Source of the DNA: Alphaproteobacteria bacterium
GTDB taxonomy: Bacteria > Pseudomonadota > Alphaproteobacteria > ATCC43930 > CGMCC-115725
Length of the DNA: 64,000 nucleotides
Assembly (NCBI GenBank): GCA_028871455.1
Contig: JAGWNF010000002.1
Coordinates: forward strand, 186,001 to 250,000
Reading direction: 5' to 3'
Below are positions 37,532-46,937 of the stretch, piece after piece. Position 1 is the first letter of the stretch. Every line of letters starts with the position of its first letter. The notes under the pieces are model-generated. The model had not been told where the DNA came from. It saw only the letters and a list, made by a program, of their open reading frames with translations, and ran no database searches. Made by a program: the position numbers and the translations under genes.

Positions 37532-38347
37532 ATGGCGGGGTATGTCCAACTGCGCGTGATACGTGTGGCGCTTGCGGCCGCGCTTTGCGGCGTGCCGAGC
37601 AGCGTCGCGCTGGCGAACGACGCACCGCCGCCGCGGCACGGCGCGGTCATCGCTTTCATCGTCGGCCTGCGCCAGAGCGTGACCGATTCGAGCGCCCGCG
37701 TTCTTGACGAGGCTGCTCATTGGCTGGGCCAGCTCGAGCTTGGTGTCGGGTCGATCGGCGAGTTGCGGCCAGGCATCAGCGCGCTTGCTCTCGCGACGCC
37801 GGACCACGCGATGATCCCGGTCGCACGCGTCGTTCCGCTCGGCGTGCAGAACGACGACACGGAAGCTAACGTCGCCGTACGTCGGCCGGTGCGGCTCGGT
37901 CTCCAGGAGCTGGCAGATGCGACCGTCGTCAGCGGCGATCGCAACTGGTCGATCGGCCACGCCCAGGTGAATCTCGGCGCCGAGATCGGCGACACCGCGC
38001 TCGACCCTGAGACCTATCTCACCGGCAACCTGACGCGCGGTCCGGCGGTCGGAGCCGCCCTCTCGGAGCATTTATTGGGTGGCCATGATATCGAGCTCGG
38101 CTTGCCGCTGCCGGATCTGCCGAGCATGCACATCACCGCCGCGCGCTATTGGTGGGGCGACCGCACCTTCATGCAGGTGGTCGACGGCTATCGCCTCGGC
38201 CTGAGCTACGCCATCAACCCGCATCTGCAATTCGAAGGCGGCCGCAGCGAGGACCAGGTCCATGGTATCGCCGGCTTCTTCGGTTTCCACTATTCCATAC
38301 CGCTCGACACCAAGCGGCCGCCCGGCGTAATGCCGCTCAACAACTAG
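37532..38347 (+). CDS. Secreted protein with inverse-autotransporter-like beta-barrel features
   Basis: This 271-residue protein starts with a signal peptide ([20 protein letters not shown], probable cut after ALA). The middle has alternating polar/hydrophobic strands. The C-terminal half has [27 protein letters not shown] and [20 protein letters not shown], with [20 protein letters not shown] closing. This resembles beta-strand repeats of inverse autotransporter (intimin/invasin) barrels, but no passenger domain or LysM is present. It is probably a small outer-membrane protein. The 3' end overlaps truA by 4 bases. Assignment is tentative. Confidence 0.5.
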   Translation: MAGYVQLRVIRVALAAALCGVPSSVALANDAPPPRHGAVIAFIVGLRQSVTDSSARVLDEAAHWLGQLELGVGSIGELRPGISALALATPDHAMIPVARVVPLGVQNDDTEANVAVRRPVRLGLQELADATVVSGDRNWSIGHAQVNLGAEIGDTALDPETYLTGNLTRGPAVGAALSEHLLGGHDIELGLPLPDLPSMHITAARYWWGDRTFMQVVDGYRLGLSYAINPHLQFEGGRSEDQVHGIAGFFGFHYSIPLDTKRPPGVMPLNN

Positions 38348-39093
38348 TCCGTCTCCGGATAGATCACCGCCACGAGGTAGAGGCCGTCGGCCGGCGCCGT
38401 TGGTCCGCCGGCCCGCCGGTCGCGCGCCGCAAGCGCGCGCTGAACGTCGGCCGGTTCCCACTTGCCGGCACCAACCAGCTTCAGCGTGCCGACCATGTTC
38501 CGCACCTGGTGATGGAGGAACGAGCGTGCGCGCACCTCGATCCAGATCTCGTCGCCGGCGCGCGTGACGTCGAGCGCGTCGAGCGTTTTCACCGGCGACT
38601 TCGCCTGGCACAGCGTGTCGCGGAAGGTCGTGAAATCGTGCTTGCCCAGGAGAAGTCGTGACGCCGCCTGCATCGCGCCGACGTCCAGCGCCGGTCCGAC
38701 ATGCCAGACCCGGCCGCGCTCCAAGGCCGGTGGCGGCCGCCGGTTGAGGAGGCGATAGCGATAGATCCGGCCGCGCGCCGAGCGCCGCGAGTCGAACGTC
38801 TCGGCGACCCGCTCGACTGCCAGCACCGCGACGGCGTTCGGTTTGACGTGCTGATTGAGCGCGCTGCGGATCACGTCGGATGATTTCTCGCGCGGCATAT
38901 CGACATGCGCGACCTGGGCCAGGGCATGCACGCCGGCATCGGTGCGGCCGGCGCCGTGGACCGTCAACCGCTTGCCGCAGAACCGTTCGACCGCAGTTTC
39001 CAGGATTTCCTGCACCGACAGGCCTTTCGCCTGTCGCTGCCAGCCGACGAGACCGCGGCCGTCGTATTCGACGGTCAGCTTGTAGCGGGGCAT
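38344..39093 (-). CDS. truA: tRNA pseudouridine(38-40) synthase TruA
   Basis: TruA isomerises uridines 38-40 in the tRNA anticodon arm. The 249-residue protein has [18 protein letters not shown], the catalytic-Asp motif [20 protein letters not shown], and [12 protein letters not shown]. The later [20 protein letters not shown] is also conserved. ATG at 39093 is the family start; it lies inside fmt (19-base overlap), in the def-fmt-truA order common in alphaproteobacteria. Confidence 0.96.
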   Translation of the reverse strand: MPRYKLTVEYDGRGLVGWQRQAKGLSVQEILETAVERFCGKRLTVHGAGRTDAGVHALAQVAHVDMPREKSSDVIRSALNQHVKPNAVAVLAVERVAETFDSRRSARGRIYRYRLLNRRPPPALERGRVWHVGPALDVGAMQAASRLLLGKHDFTTFRDTLCQAKSPVKTLDALDVTRAGDEIWIEVRARSFLHHQVRNMVGTLKLVGAGKWEPADVQRALAARDRRAGGPTAPADGLYLVAVIYPETD

Positions 39094-40031
39094 GGCAGGC
39101 GGGTGCCGCGCGGAATTGCGTAGCCGCGTAGGAATTCGTCGGCGCCGAGGGCGGCACGGCCGGCACGCTGGAGACGCGTCGGCCGCAGCGCGCCTTCGCC
39201 ACAGGCTATGGCGAGATGGTCGTCGAGGACCGTGCCCGGCGCTGCGCCGCGGGGCGATTCGATGACGCTTGCCGCCAGCACGCGGATGCGCTCGCGGTCG
39301 TGCGTGAAATAGCTGCCGGGAAAGACTTCGAAGGCGCGCACCGCGCGCTCGAGCTCGACCGCCGGCTTGCGCCAATCGAGTGCGCCTTCCTCGCGCTGCA
39401 GCTTCCGCGCATAGGTCGCGCCGTCGGCCGGTTGAGGCTTGGGCGCGAGCCTCCCTTGGGCGGCGGCGGCCAGCGCGGCGACGATCAGCCGCGCGCCGAG
39501 CGCCGCCAGCTCGTCATAGAGCGCCGCAGCGCCCATGCCCGGCGGAATCGGCAGCCGCTCGGCCAGCAGCACCGGCCCGGTGTCGAGGCCTTCATCCATG
39601 CGCATGATCGAGATCCCGGTCTCGCGGTCGCCGGCAAGCAAGGCGCGCTCGACCGGCGCTGCGCCGCGCCAGCGCGGCAGCAGCGAGGCGTGAACGTTGA
39701 GGCAGCCGAGCCGCGGCGCGTCGAGCATCGCTTTGGGCAGGATCAGGCCGTAGGCCGCGACGACCGCGGCGTCGACATTCAGCGCGGCGAACCTGCGGAC
39801 CGCTGCGTCGTCAACCTTCGCCGGCGTCTCGACCGGCAGGCCACGCATTTCGGCCAGCTCTTGCACCACAGATGGCGTGACGCGATGACCGCGACCGGCG
39901 GGCCGTGGCGGCTGCGAATAGACCGCCACGAGGTCGTGTCCGGCCTCGACCAGCGCCGCGAGGATTTGTGCGGCGAAGGCCGGTGTGCCCATAAACGCAA
40001 GGCGCAGTTTGGCCGGCGGCTGGGGCGCCAT
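39075..40031 (-). CDS. fmt: Methionyl-tRNA formyltransferase
   Basis: Fmt formylates initiator Met-tRNA using 10-formyl-THF. The 318-residue protein has [20 protein letters not shown], the catalytic stretch [20 protein letters not shown] (Asn and His), and [17 protein letters not shown] with the catalytic Asp. The C-terminal OB-fold is complete. It starts 7 bp after the def stop and overlaps truA, forming an operon. Confidence 0.97.
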   Translation of the reverse strand: MAPQPPAKLRLAFMGTPAFAAQILAALVEAGHDLVAVYSQPPRPAGRGHRVTPSVVQELAEMRGLPVETPAKVDDAAVRRFAALNVDAAVVAAYGLILPKAMLDAPRLGCLNVHASLLPRWRGAAPVERALLAGDRETGISIMRMDEGLDTGPVLLAERLPIPPGMGAAALYDELAALGARLIVAALAAAAQGRLAPKPQPADGATYARKLQREEGALDWRKPAVELERAVRAFEVFPGSYFTHDRERIRVLAASVIESPRGAAPGTVLDDHLAIACGEGALRPTRLQRAGRAALGADEFLRGYAIPRGTRLPCPATS

Positions 40032-40038
40032 GGCGCCC

Positions 40039-40563
40039 TCAGGCGGGAACCGGGGACTTGAGACGCTTGGTCTTGGCGAGCTTGCGCAGGATGATGCCGC
40101 GCTTCAGTGCCGAGATATGGTCGACGAACAGCACGCCGTCGAGGTGGTCGATCTCGTGCTGGATGCAGGTAGCGAGCAAGCCTTTAGCCTCAAGCTCGCG
40201 GATCTCGTTCTGCTCGTCGAGATAGCGCACGCGGACCGCCACCGGCCGCTCGACGTCGGCGTATTGCTCGGGCAGCGACAGGCAGCCTTCGCTACACATC
40301 ACTGTTTCGTCCGATTCCCAGACGACTTCGGGATTGGCGAGCTTGATCGGCTGCGGCTTCTCGCCATCGCGGGCGCAGTCGACGACGATGACGCGCTCCA
40401 ACACTCCCACTTGCGGCGCGGAAAGTCCGATGCCGTTCGACTCGTACATGGTCTCGAGCATGTCGGCCATCAGCCGCCGCACGCGCTCGTCGACCTTGGC
40501 GACGGGCTTCGACTTGCGCTTCAAGCGCGGATCGGGCGCGACGATGATTGGCATCAGGGCCAT
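40039..40563 (-). CDS. def: Peptide deformylase
   Basis: Def removes N-formyl groups from nascent proteins. The 174-residue protein shows all three signature motifs: GIGLSAPQVG, EGCLSLPEQ with the metal Cys, and QHEIDHLDG with two metal His and the catalytic Glu. The ORF can start at MALMPIIVAP (40563) or three codons later; the family start MPIIVAPDPRLK suggests the internal ATG at 40554 is also possible. It heads the def-fmt-truA operon. Confidence 0.96.
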   Translation of the reverse strand: MALMPIIVAPDPRLKRKSKPVAKVDERVRRLMADMLETMYESNGIGLSAPQVGVLERVIVVDCARDGEKPQPIKLANPEVVWESDETVMCSEGCLSLPEQYADVERPVAVRVRYLDEQNEIRELEAKGLLATCIQHEIDHLDGVLFVDHISALKRGIILRKLAKTKRLKSPVPA

Positions 40564-40634
40564 GGCGTCTTTTAGGTAGGCCCTCGGCCCGAATCCGTCA
40601 ACGGATAGCTGGCGTCAACCGCCTGCGCTAACAT

Positions 40635-41888
40635 GTGGGCATGGAAGTCATTCTCGGCCTCGCGGTGGTCGTCTTGCTCGCACTTGCGGCGTGGCTGTTT
40701 CAGGCCCGCAGCAAGGCCGAGCGCGACCTCGCGGTGACGCGCGAACAACTCGCCCAGGCGGAGCGGCGCGGCGGCGAGCTCGAGCAGCTCAAATCCGTCA
40801 TGCTGCAATCGGCGCAGGCGGCAATGTTGGCGACTGCCGGTGAACTCAATAATCAACTGCTGGCTAGCCACAAAGCCGAGAATGCCGTGGCAAAACAGGA
40901 CGCCGAGGCGCGCGTCCAAAAAGCCTCCGAGACCTTCCTCAAACAGGTCGACGAGTTGGCCAAACGCGTCGCAGAGATCGGTGGTCAACGCGAGGATGAT
41001 CGTGCTCGTATCGACACACTAGTGCGCTCGCTGTCGAACCCGGGTGGTGCCGGGCAACTGGCCGAGATCGGTCTCGCCAACACGCTCCAGTCTCTCGGCC
41101 TCGAAAAGGACCGCGACTACAAGATCCAATTCTCGACTACCGACGCCGAGACCGGCAAGCGGCTCAGGCCGGACGCGGTGGTGTTCTTGCCCAATGACTG
41201 GACCATTGTGGTCGATTGCAAGGCGTCGAAGTTTCTTTATGACATCGCGGCGAACGAGGGCACTGAGGAGGAATCGGTGGCGTGGCAGGGCCTCGCTGGC
41301 ACCATGAGTAACCACCTGAAGGCGCTCGCCTCGAAGGATTACCAAGGTGCCGTGCTGGCGGCTTGCCGCGAGTCGGGACGTACGGCCGACGCGACCCGGA
41401 TGCTGTCGCTCATGTATTTGCCGAGCGAAGCGGCGCTCGAGAAGGTGCGCCGTGCCGATCCCGAATTCATGGGTCGCGCCCGTGCTGCCGGCATTAGTCC
41501 GGTTGACCCAGACAGGCTCTATTTCGCGCTCTCATTTGCTTCCGCCGAGATCGGCTTGATGCGCCGCGCCGAAAATCACCAGCAGATCATCGACGGCACT
41601 CGCGCCCTCATCGAGGCCGTGGGCGTGGTGCTGGGACATGCATTGGCGGTGGGCAAGGGACTGAAATCGGCGTCGGAAAGCTTTGGTCAGCTTACCAACT
41701 CGGTCAATAAGCGCTTGCTTGCGAAGATTAGGAATTTGGGCAAGCTCGGCGTGCAGCCGGCGAAGCCGCTGCCGGGCAACCTGCCGGATTTCAGCATCAA
41801 CGTGCGCGAAGGCGCGACCATCGAAGGCGAGGCGGAAGAGGTCGAAACGCCGGCGCCGCCGCCGCGACCGCGGCTCATCGGCGAATAG
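40635..41888 (+). CDS. rmuC: DNA recombination protein RmuC homologue
   Basis: RmuC proteins limit inversion-type rearrangements at short inverted repeats; the mechanism is unclear and a nuclease-like fold is assumed. The 417-residue protein has one N-terminal membrane anchor (VILGLAVVVLLALAAWLF), a long coiled coil (about residues 25-120), and the conserved core with GQLAEIGLANTLQSLG, VVDCKASKFLYDI, and later DRLYFALSF. It ends with a Pro-rich tail. It diverges from def and converges on recR with no overlap. Confidence 0.88.
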   Translation: MGMEVILGLAVVVLLALAAWLFQARSKAERDLAVTREQLAQAERRGGELEQLKSVMLQSAQAAMLATAGELNNQLLASHKAENAVAKQDAEARVQKASETFLKQVDELAKRVAEIGGQREDDRARIDTLVRSLSNPGGAGQLAEIGLANTLQSLGLEKDRDYKIQFSTTDAETGKRLRPDAVVFLPNDWTIVVDCKASKFLYDIAANEGTEEESVAWQGLAGTMSNHLKALASKDYQGAVLAACRESGRTADATRMLSLMYLPSEAALEKVRRADPEFMGRARAAGISPVDPDRLYFALSFASAEIGLMRRAENHQQIIDGTRALIEAVGVVLGHALAVGKGLKSASESFGQLTNSVNKRLLAKIRNLGKLGVQPAKPLPGNLPDFSINVREGATIEGEAEEVETPAPPPRPRLIGE

Positions 41889-42485
41889 CTATTCGGGCTG
41901 TAGCGGCTTGCGCGCCGCCAGCGCGGCGCTGAGGGTGCCTTCGTCGAGATAATCGAGTTCGCCGCCGACCGGCACGCCGTGCGCCAAGCGCGAGACGCGG
42001 ACGCTGCTCGGCGCCAGCCGGTCCATCACGTAATGCGCGGTGGTCTGGCCTTCGACCGTCGCGTTCATCGCCAAGATGATTTCGCGCACCTTGCCGCCGG
42101 CGACGCGTTTCACCAGCGGCTCGATGCGCAAATCCTCGGGTCCGACGCCGTCGAGCGCCGAGAGCGTGCCGCCGAGCACGTGATAGAGGCCACGATAGGC
42201 GGCCGAACGCTCGATCGCCCAGAGGTCCGCCACGTCCTCGACGACGCAAATGAGCGTCTGGTCGCGGCGCGCATCGTGGCACAGCGCGCAGGGATCTGCG
42301 GTATCAAGATTGCCGCAGAGCGAGCACGGCCGCACCTTGGCTGCGGTCTCGGTCAGGGCCGCCGCCAGCGGTTCCATCAGGCTCTCGCGTCGCTTGAGCA
42401 GGAACAGCGCCGCGCGGCGCGCCGAGCGCGGGCCCAGACCGGGAAGCTTGGACAAAAGCTGGATCAAACGGTCGAGCTCGAGCAT
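41889..42485 (-). CDS. recR: Recombination mediator RecR
   Basis: RecR works with RecF/RecO to load RecA on gapped DNA. The 198-residue protein has the N-terminal HhH ([20 protein letters not shown]), a four-Cys zinc finger (CSLCGNL...CALC), and a Toprim domain with [14 protein letters not shown] and [19 protein letters not shown]. It follows dnaX-ybaB on the same strand in the conserved order, but a palindromic repeat lies between ybaB and recR. Confidence 0.96.
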   Translation of the reverse strand: MLELDRLIQLLSKLPGLGPRSARRAALFLLKRRESLMEPLAAALTETAAKVRPCSLCGNLDTADPCALCHDARRDQTLICVVEDVADLWAIERSAAYRGLYHVLGGTLSALDGVGPEDLRIEPLVKRVAGGKVREIILAMNATVEGQTTAHYVMDRLAPSSVRVSRLAHGVPVGGELDYLDEGTLSAALAARKPLQPE

Positions 42486-42516
42486 GACAGGAAGCTACCA
42501 GCTTTTAGCCGAGTCC

Positions 42517-42590
42517 GTCATCGCGAGGCCGCGCAGCGGCCGTGGCGATCCAGCCTGGATTGCTTCGCGCCTTGCGGCGCTCGCAATGAC
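42517..42590. repeat. Palindromic intergenic repeat element (GTCATTGCGAG type)
   Basis: The 74-bp stretch is an imperfect palindrome. It begins GTCATCGCGAG and ends CTCGCAATGAC (10 of 11 bases complementary), and its centre is ATCCAGCCTGGAT with an inverted ATCCAG/CTGGAT. Elements with the GTCATTGCGAG...GAAGCAATCCAG motif are dispersed repeats in many bacterial genomes. It sits between ybaB and recR and would form a long RNA hairpin that might separate recR expression from dnaX-ybaB. No second copy was noticed in this window. Confidence 0.75.
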
Positions 42591-42592
42591 GA

Positions 42593-42916
42593 TCAGAAGG
42601 GCAGCTTCAGACCCGGCGGCAACTTGAGGCCGCCGGTGAGCTTCTCGGTTTCCTCGGCGATGTGGCGCTCGACCCGCGACTTGGCGTCGTTGAACGCGGC
42701 GACGATCAGGTCCTCGAGCACCTCGATCTCGTTCGGATCGACGATCGACTTGTCGAGCTTGACCTTCTTCACGTCGCCCTTGCCGCTGAGCGTGACCGCG
42801 ACCATGCCGCCGCCCGAAACGCCGGTGACCTCGATTGCAGCGAGACGTTCCTGCATCTCCTGCATGCGCGCCTGCATTTGCTGCGCCTGCTTGAGCATCT
42901 GGCCTAGATTGTTCAC
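42593..42916 (-). CDS. ybaB: YbaB/EbfC nucleoid-associated protein
   Basis: This 107-residue DNA-binding protein matches the YbaB/EbfC family: NNLGQMLKQAQQMQARMQEM, EVTGVSGGGMVAVTLSGKGD, and a middle DPNEIEVLEDLIVAAFNDAK. The first 4 bases overlap the dnaX stop, giving the usual dnaX-ybaB coupling. The family forms dimers that bind and compact DNA. Confidence 0.95.
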   Translation of the reverse strand: MNNLGQMLKQAQQMQARMQEMQERLAAIEVTGVSGGGMVAVTLSGKGDVKKVKLDKSIVDPNEIEVLEDLIVAAFNDAKSRVERHIAEETEKLTGGLKLPPGLKLPF

Positions 42917-44652
42917 AGGAAATCGTCTCCCTCGATCGCGTCATCGGTGATCACCGCGTCGTCTTCGCCGTCGGCGGGTGCCGTCACCGTGGTCTCGACC
43001 GCCTTCTCGCGCACCGCCTCGATCTTGGCGCCGGGAAAGGCCTCGAGCACGGCGCGCACCAGCGGATGATTCGCGGCCTCGCTCTTGAGGCCGGCGGCGC
43101 GGGCCGCGTCCTGCTCTCGCAGGGTCGGTTCGCCGGGCTCGCCAGACACGCTGACGACCCAGCGCCGGCCGGTCCATTCGGTCAGCAGTTGGCCCAGGCG
43201 GTTGGTCAGGTCGCGCGGCGCCGCCTCGCTCGGCCGTAGCTCGATTCGGCCGACCTCGAAAGCCACCAGATGGACGTTGCTGTAAAGATGGCTGCGCAGC
43301 AGCGGCTCGCGCTTCTGCTCGAAGAGTTGCACCACTTCGAGGAAGCTCTGGGGCCCGGCCGGCAGCGGCTCCGTCGCCGGGAGCTCGCGCGGCTGCAAGC
43401 GCGTCGCAGCGGTGGCGCCAGTCTCGACGGCCATGCGCGGCGCCGGGCCGACTCGCGGCGTCGAGGTTGATCCGTTGCCCGACGCCGGGGCGCCGTTGCC
43501 GGCGCCTTCCAGCGCCTTGACCAGATCGGCGGGCGCCGGCAGATCGGCGACGTAGGCGAGCCGGATCAGCACCATCTCGGCGGCCTGGATCGGCGACGGC
43601 GCAGTCTGCACTTCGCCGAGACCCTTGAGCAGCATCTGCCAGGCGCGCGCCAGCTCGGCCATGCCGAGCTTCTGCGCCAGCGGCAGGGCGCGGCCGCGAT
43701 CGCCTTCGAATTCGTCGGCCGAATCGGGCGCCAGCTTGAGCCGCGTCAGGTGGTAGCTCAGATCGAGCAGCTCCTGCAGAGCGAGAGCCGGATCGGCGCC
43801 GCCCTGGTAAAGGTCGTCCATGCGCTGGACCGCGCCGGCGGCGTCGCCCTTGAGCACGGTCTCGAGCAGGTCGAAGACCAAGCCGCGATCGGCGACGCCG
43901 AGCATCTCGCGCACTGCCGCCTCGGTCACCTTCCCGGCGCCAAGCGCGATCGCTTGGTCGAGGATCGACAGACCGTCGCGCACCGAGCCGTCGGCGGCGC
44001 GTGCGATCAACGCGATCGCGCCGCTCTCGGCCTCGACCTTCTCCGCGGCGACGATCTTGGCGTAGTGCTGGGCCAGGATGTCGGCCGGCACGCGGCGCAG
44101 GCTGAACCGCTGGCAGCGCGATAGCACCGTCACCGGTACCTTGTGGATCTCGGTGGTGGCGAAGATGAATTTCACGTCGGGTGGCGGCTCTTCGAGCGTC
44201 TTCAGTAGCGCGTTGAAGGCGTTCTTCGACAGCATGTGCACTTCGTCGATAATGTAGATCTTGAAGCGCGCCGAGACCGGCTTGTAGCGCACTCCGTCGG
44301 TCAACTCGCGGATATCGTCGACGCCGGTGCGCGACGCAGCGTCCATCTCCATCACATCGACGTGGCGGTCCTCGGAAATGGCGCGGCAATGCTCGCACTG
44401 GCCGCAGGGCTCGACCGTCGGACCGCCCTTGCCGTCGGGGCCAACGCAGTTGAGCGCGCGGGCGATGATGCGCGCGGTGGTCGTCTTGCCGACGCCGCGA
44501 ACCCCGGTGAGGATGAAGGCATGCGCAATGCGGCCGGCCGCGATCGCGTTGGCGAGCGTCCGGACCATCGCTTCTTGGCCGATCAGCTCGGCGAACGTGG
44601 TCGGACGGTATTTGCGCGCGAGCACGCGATAGACGCTGCCCGGCTCGCTCAT
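42913..44652 (-). CDS. dnaX: DNA polymerase III subunits gamma/tau
   Basis: DnaX is the clamp-loader motor of the replisome. The 579-residue product has VYRVLARKYRPTTFAELIGQ, Walker A GVRGVGKTTTARI, a zinc module with four Cys (ALNCVG...CGQCEHC), Walker B YIIDEVHMLS, and SRC-like LSRCQRFSLRRV. A Pro/Ala-rich linker precedes the tau-type C-terminal region. No slippery A-run for a programmed frameshift was noticed. ATG at 44652 (MSEPGSVY) is chosen over an upstream ATG in the SRP RNA. Confidence 0.95.
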   Translation of the reverse strand: MSEPGSVYRVLARKYRPTTFAELIGQEAMVRTLANAIAAGRIAHAFILTGVRGVGKTTTARIIARALNCVGPDGKGGPTVEPCGQCEHCRAISEDRHVDVMEMDAASRTGVDDIRELTDGVRYKPVSARFKIYIIDEVHMLSKNAFNALLKTLEEPPPDVKFIFATTEIHKVPVTVLSRCQRFSLRRVPADILAQHYAKIVAAEKVEAESGAIALIARAADGSVRDGLSILDQAIALGAGKVTEAAVREMLGVADRGLVFDLLETVLKGDAAGAVQRMDDLYQGGADPALALQELLDLSYHLTRLKLAPDSADEFEGDRGRALPLAQKLGMAELARAWQMLLKGLGEVQTAPSPIQAAEMVLIRLAYVADLPAPADLVKALEGAGNGAPASGNGSTSTPRVGPAPRMAVETGATAATRLQPRELPATEPLPAGPQSFLEVVQLFEQKREPLLRSHLYSNVHLVAFEVGRIELRPSEAAPRDLTNRLGQLLTEWTGRRWVVSVSGEPGEPTLREQDAARAAGLKSEAANHPLVRAVLEAFPGAKIEAVREKAVETTVTAPADGEDDAVITDDAIEGDDFL

Positions 44653-44680
44653 GTGACTTGCCTCTCCGTGGGAGCGCGGT

Positions 44681-44776
44681 GGGAGACTGAACGCCGACCC
44701 AGGCCGGAACTCGTTACGGCTGCTTCCTTCCGGATCTGACCGGGTTGGCGAGGGGCCTGTCCGCCGCCAGCCTCCC
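44681..44776 (-). ncRNA. ffs: Bacterial small signal recognition particle RNA (4.5S)
   Basis: On the minus strand the 96-nt sequence starts GGGAGGCTGGCGGCGGACAG and ends GGCGTTCAGTCTCCC. The diagnostic apical region CCGGTCAGATCCGGAAGGAAGCAGC contains the GGAAG tetraloop and the AGCAG internal loop bound by Ffh. The two ends pair to give the long SRP hairpin (domain IV type without Alu). It lies 28 bp upstream of dnaX on the same strand, its usual place. The ends are approximate by a few bases. Confidence 0.95.
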
Positions 44777-44864
44777 ATGCCACTATATCAGGCGATCCCC
44801 GCGACCGCGCAAGGCCGACGACGGCGCGATTTTCGCGGCGGCCGGACTCGGCGAGAGAAGCGGC

Positions 44865-45773
44865 ATGCGCGATCAACTCAACGTCTATGCCGGCGGCCTC
44901 GATCGCGCCACGCATCGACGCAAGGACGCGGCTTGGCTGGTGGCGCAGCTCGAGCATGCCGGCACGCGCTTCGTGCCGGTGTGGCAGGCGCAGAATCTGG
45001 TGATTGGCGCCGACGGGCTCGCGCCCCGCGCGGTGCTGCTGGAGCGGGCCCAGTTCGTGCCCGAAGGCGACGTGGTGCTGCTCGGCCTCGCCGGCGACCA
45101 CGCCTATTTCGCCATCGATCTGTCGCATCGCGACGAGCCGCTGGCCAGGCTGCCGGCGCCGGCCGAGAGCGAATTCATCGATCTGCGCCGCGTCGGTCCG
45201 CTCCTGCCGCGCGACGAGTCGGCGCTGCTCGCCTATGCCCGCGGCATGGTCTATTGGCATCAGCGGCACCGCCATTGCGCCGTCTGCGGCGCGCCGACGC
45301 TCATGGCCGACGCCGGCCACATGCGGCGCTGCACCGATGTTGCCTGCAACGCGACTCATTTTCCGCGCACCGATCCAGCGGTGATCATGCTGGTGACCGA
45401 TGGCTCGCGCTGCCTCTTGGGCCGCCAGCCGACTTGGCCCGCCGGGATGCACTCGACGCTTGCCGGCTTCGTCGAGCCGGGTGAAAGCCTGGAAGAGGCC
45501 GTGGTGCGCGAGGTGCGCGAGGAAACCGGCATCGCGGTGACCGACATCGTCTATCACTCGTCGCAGCCCTGGCCATTTCCCTCGTCGCTCATGCTGGGAT
45601 TCACCGCGCGGGCGGTGACCCCCGAGCTGCGACTCGCCGGCAGCGAGCTCGAACACGCCGCCTGGTACGAGCGCGCCTGGATCCGCACGCACACCGATGA
45701 TGATGAATTCCGGCTACCGCGGCGTGACTCGGTGGCGCGCCGACTGATTGAGGACTGGCTTAAAAACCCTTGA
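44865..45773 (+). CDS. nudC: NADH pyrophosphatase / RNA deNADding Nudix hydrolase
   Basis: NudC hydrolyses NAD(H) and removes NAD caps from RNA. The 302-residue protein has an N-terminal domain, a zinc ribbon with C..C and C....C (HCAVCGAP, RRCTDVACN) and the Nudix box GFVEPGESLEEAVVREVREE. The SQPWPFPSSLMLGF motif specific to NudC follows. ATG at 44865 (MRDQLNVYAGG) is chosen; upstream frame overlaps the SRP RNA. The 3' end overlaps a monooxygenase pseudogene by 14 bp. Confidence 0.93.
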   Translation: MRDQLNVYAGGLDRATHRRKDAAWLVAQLEHAGTRFVPVWQAQNLVIGADGLAPRAVLLERAQFVPEGDVVLLGLAGDHAYFAIDLSHRDEPLARLPAPAESEFIDLRRVGPLLPRDESALLAYARGMVYWHQRHRHCAVCGAPTLMADAGHMRRCTDVACNATHFPRTDPAVIMLVTDGSRCLLGRQPTWPAGMHSTLAGFVEPGESLEEAVVREVREETGIAVTDIVYHSSQPWPFPSSLMLGFTARAVTPELRLAGSELEHAAWYERAWIRTHTDDDEFRLPRRDSVARRLIEDWLKNP

Positions 45774-46059
45774 GCACCTGCGTCACGTGCTCGACCTGCG
45801 GCCCGCCGTCGAAATAATCGGCGACCAAGGCGCGCCGTTTCTAGAAACCCGGCGAGCTGCGGAAATCGACTGTATGGTTCTCAAGCGTCGCCCAGTGGAT
45901 CATCAGGCGATAACGGCGCGGATTCTCGATCGAGCGCGCGAGCGCGAGTTCTTGGCAGCCTTTCGCCGCTTTGAACAACGGTAGCACGTCTTTGACGCCG
46001 GCCTCGAACTTGGCTTCGACGCTGGCTTTCACATCGATCGAGGCGATTTCGAGGATCAT
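45760..46059 (-). pseudogene. Antibiotic-biosynthesis-monooxygenase-like gene with in-frame amber stop
   Basis: The minus strand encodes MILEIASIDVKASVEAKFEA, then KGCQELALARSIENPRRYRL, a small ABM-domain protein (dimeric alpha-beta barrel). Translation stops at codon 73, a TAG at 45841-45843. In the same frame similarity resumes at once with KRRALVADYFDGGPQVEHVT, then ends at TAA with a total of 99 residues, the normal family length. The TAG stands where family members usually have Gln, so one C-to-T change (CAG to TAG) explains it. It is either a recent pseudogene, a readthrough, or a sequencing error. Confidence 0.78.
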
Positions 46060-46937
46060 ACGTCCCTCCGGGATCGGCGCGCCGCCTTGAGCCGGAACCG
46101 ATGCGCCGGATAGGTGCCGAGAACCTTGAGCTCGCGGGTGATGAAGTTGAGTTCCTCAAGCGCGAGCTGGACCGGCCACGACTCCGGATGACCTTCGATA
46201 TCGGCATAGAATTGCGTTGCAGCGAATTCGCCGCCCACCATGTAACTCTCGAGCTTAGTCATGTTGATGCCGTTGGTGGCGAAGCCGCCGAGTGCCTTGT
46301 AGAGCGCGGCGGGCACGTTCCGCACCCGGAACACGAACGAGGTCACGACCGGCCGGCCGTTGTTGGGTGGTACTTTCGGCTTTCGCGCCATTACCAGAAA
46401 CCGCGTCGTGTTGTGACCGGCGTCCTCGATATTGCGTTTGAGCGTCTTGAGCTTGTAAATGCGGCCGGCGAGCTCGGATGCGATCACGGCGACGCTGGTG
46501 TCGCCGCTCCGCGCCAGTTCGGCGGCGGCGCCTGCGGTGTCGGCGCTCACCACCGGCTTGAGGCCGAGCCGGCGGATAAGCCGGCGGCACTGCGAGAGCG
46601 CGTGCACATGGCTGCGCACAGTCCTGATCGTCTTTAGCGATGCACCGGATGCGGCCAGGAGTTGATGCTTCACGCGCTCGAAATGCTCGCCGACGATGAA
46701 CAATCCGGATTCCGGCAGCAGGTGGTGGATATCGGCGACGCGGCCGGCGACCGAATTCTCGATCGGCAGCATGGCGAGTTCGGCGCGGCCGCTGCGCACC
46801 GCGGCAATGACATCCTCGAAATTCGGACAGGCCAGCGTCGCCATCCTGGGAAAGACATGGCGGCAGGCAAGATCGGAATAGGCGCCGGGCGCGCCTTGAA
46901 AGGCGATGCGGCGTGGGGTTCGTCTTGTCGTGGTCAT
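46056..46937 (-). CDS. pheA: Prephenate dehydratase
   Basis: PheA makes phenylpyruvate from prephenate for phenylalanine synthesis. The 293-residue monofunctional protein has RIAFQGAPGAYSDLACRHVF, ELAMLPIENSVAGRVADIHH and the catalytic NTTRFLVMARKP. The C-terminal ACT domain (TSFVFRVRNVPAALYKALGG, INMTKLESYMV) gives feedback control by phenylalanine. No chorismate mutase domain is present. It overlaps the kdsB stop by 4 bases. Confidence 0.95.
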   Translation of the reverse strand: MTTTRRTPRRIAFQGAPGAYSDLACRHVFPRMATLACPNFEDVIAAVRSGRAELAMLPIENSVAGRVADIHHLLPESGLFIVGEHFERVKHQLLAASGASLKTIRTVRSHVHALSQCRRLIRRLGLKPVVSADTAGAAAELARSGDTSVAVIASELAGRIYKLKTLKRNIEDAGHNTTRFLVMARKPKVPPNNGRPVVTSFVFRVRNVPAALYKALGGFATNGINMTKLESYMVGGEFAATQFYADIEGHPESWPVQLALEELNFITRELKVLGTYPAHRFRLKAARRSRRDV

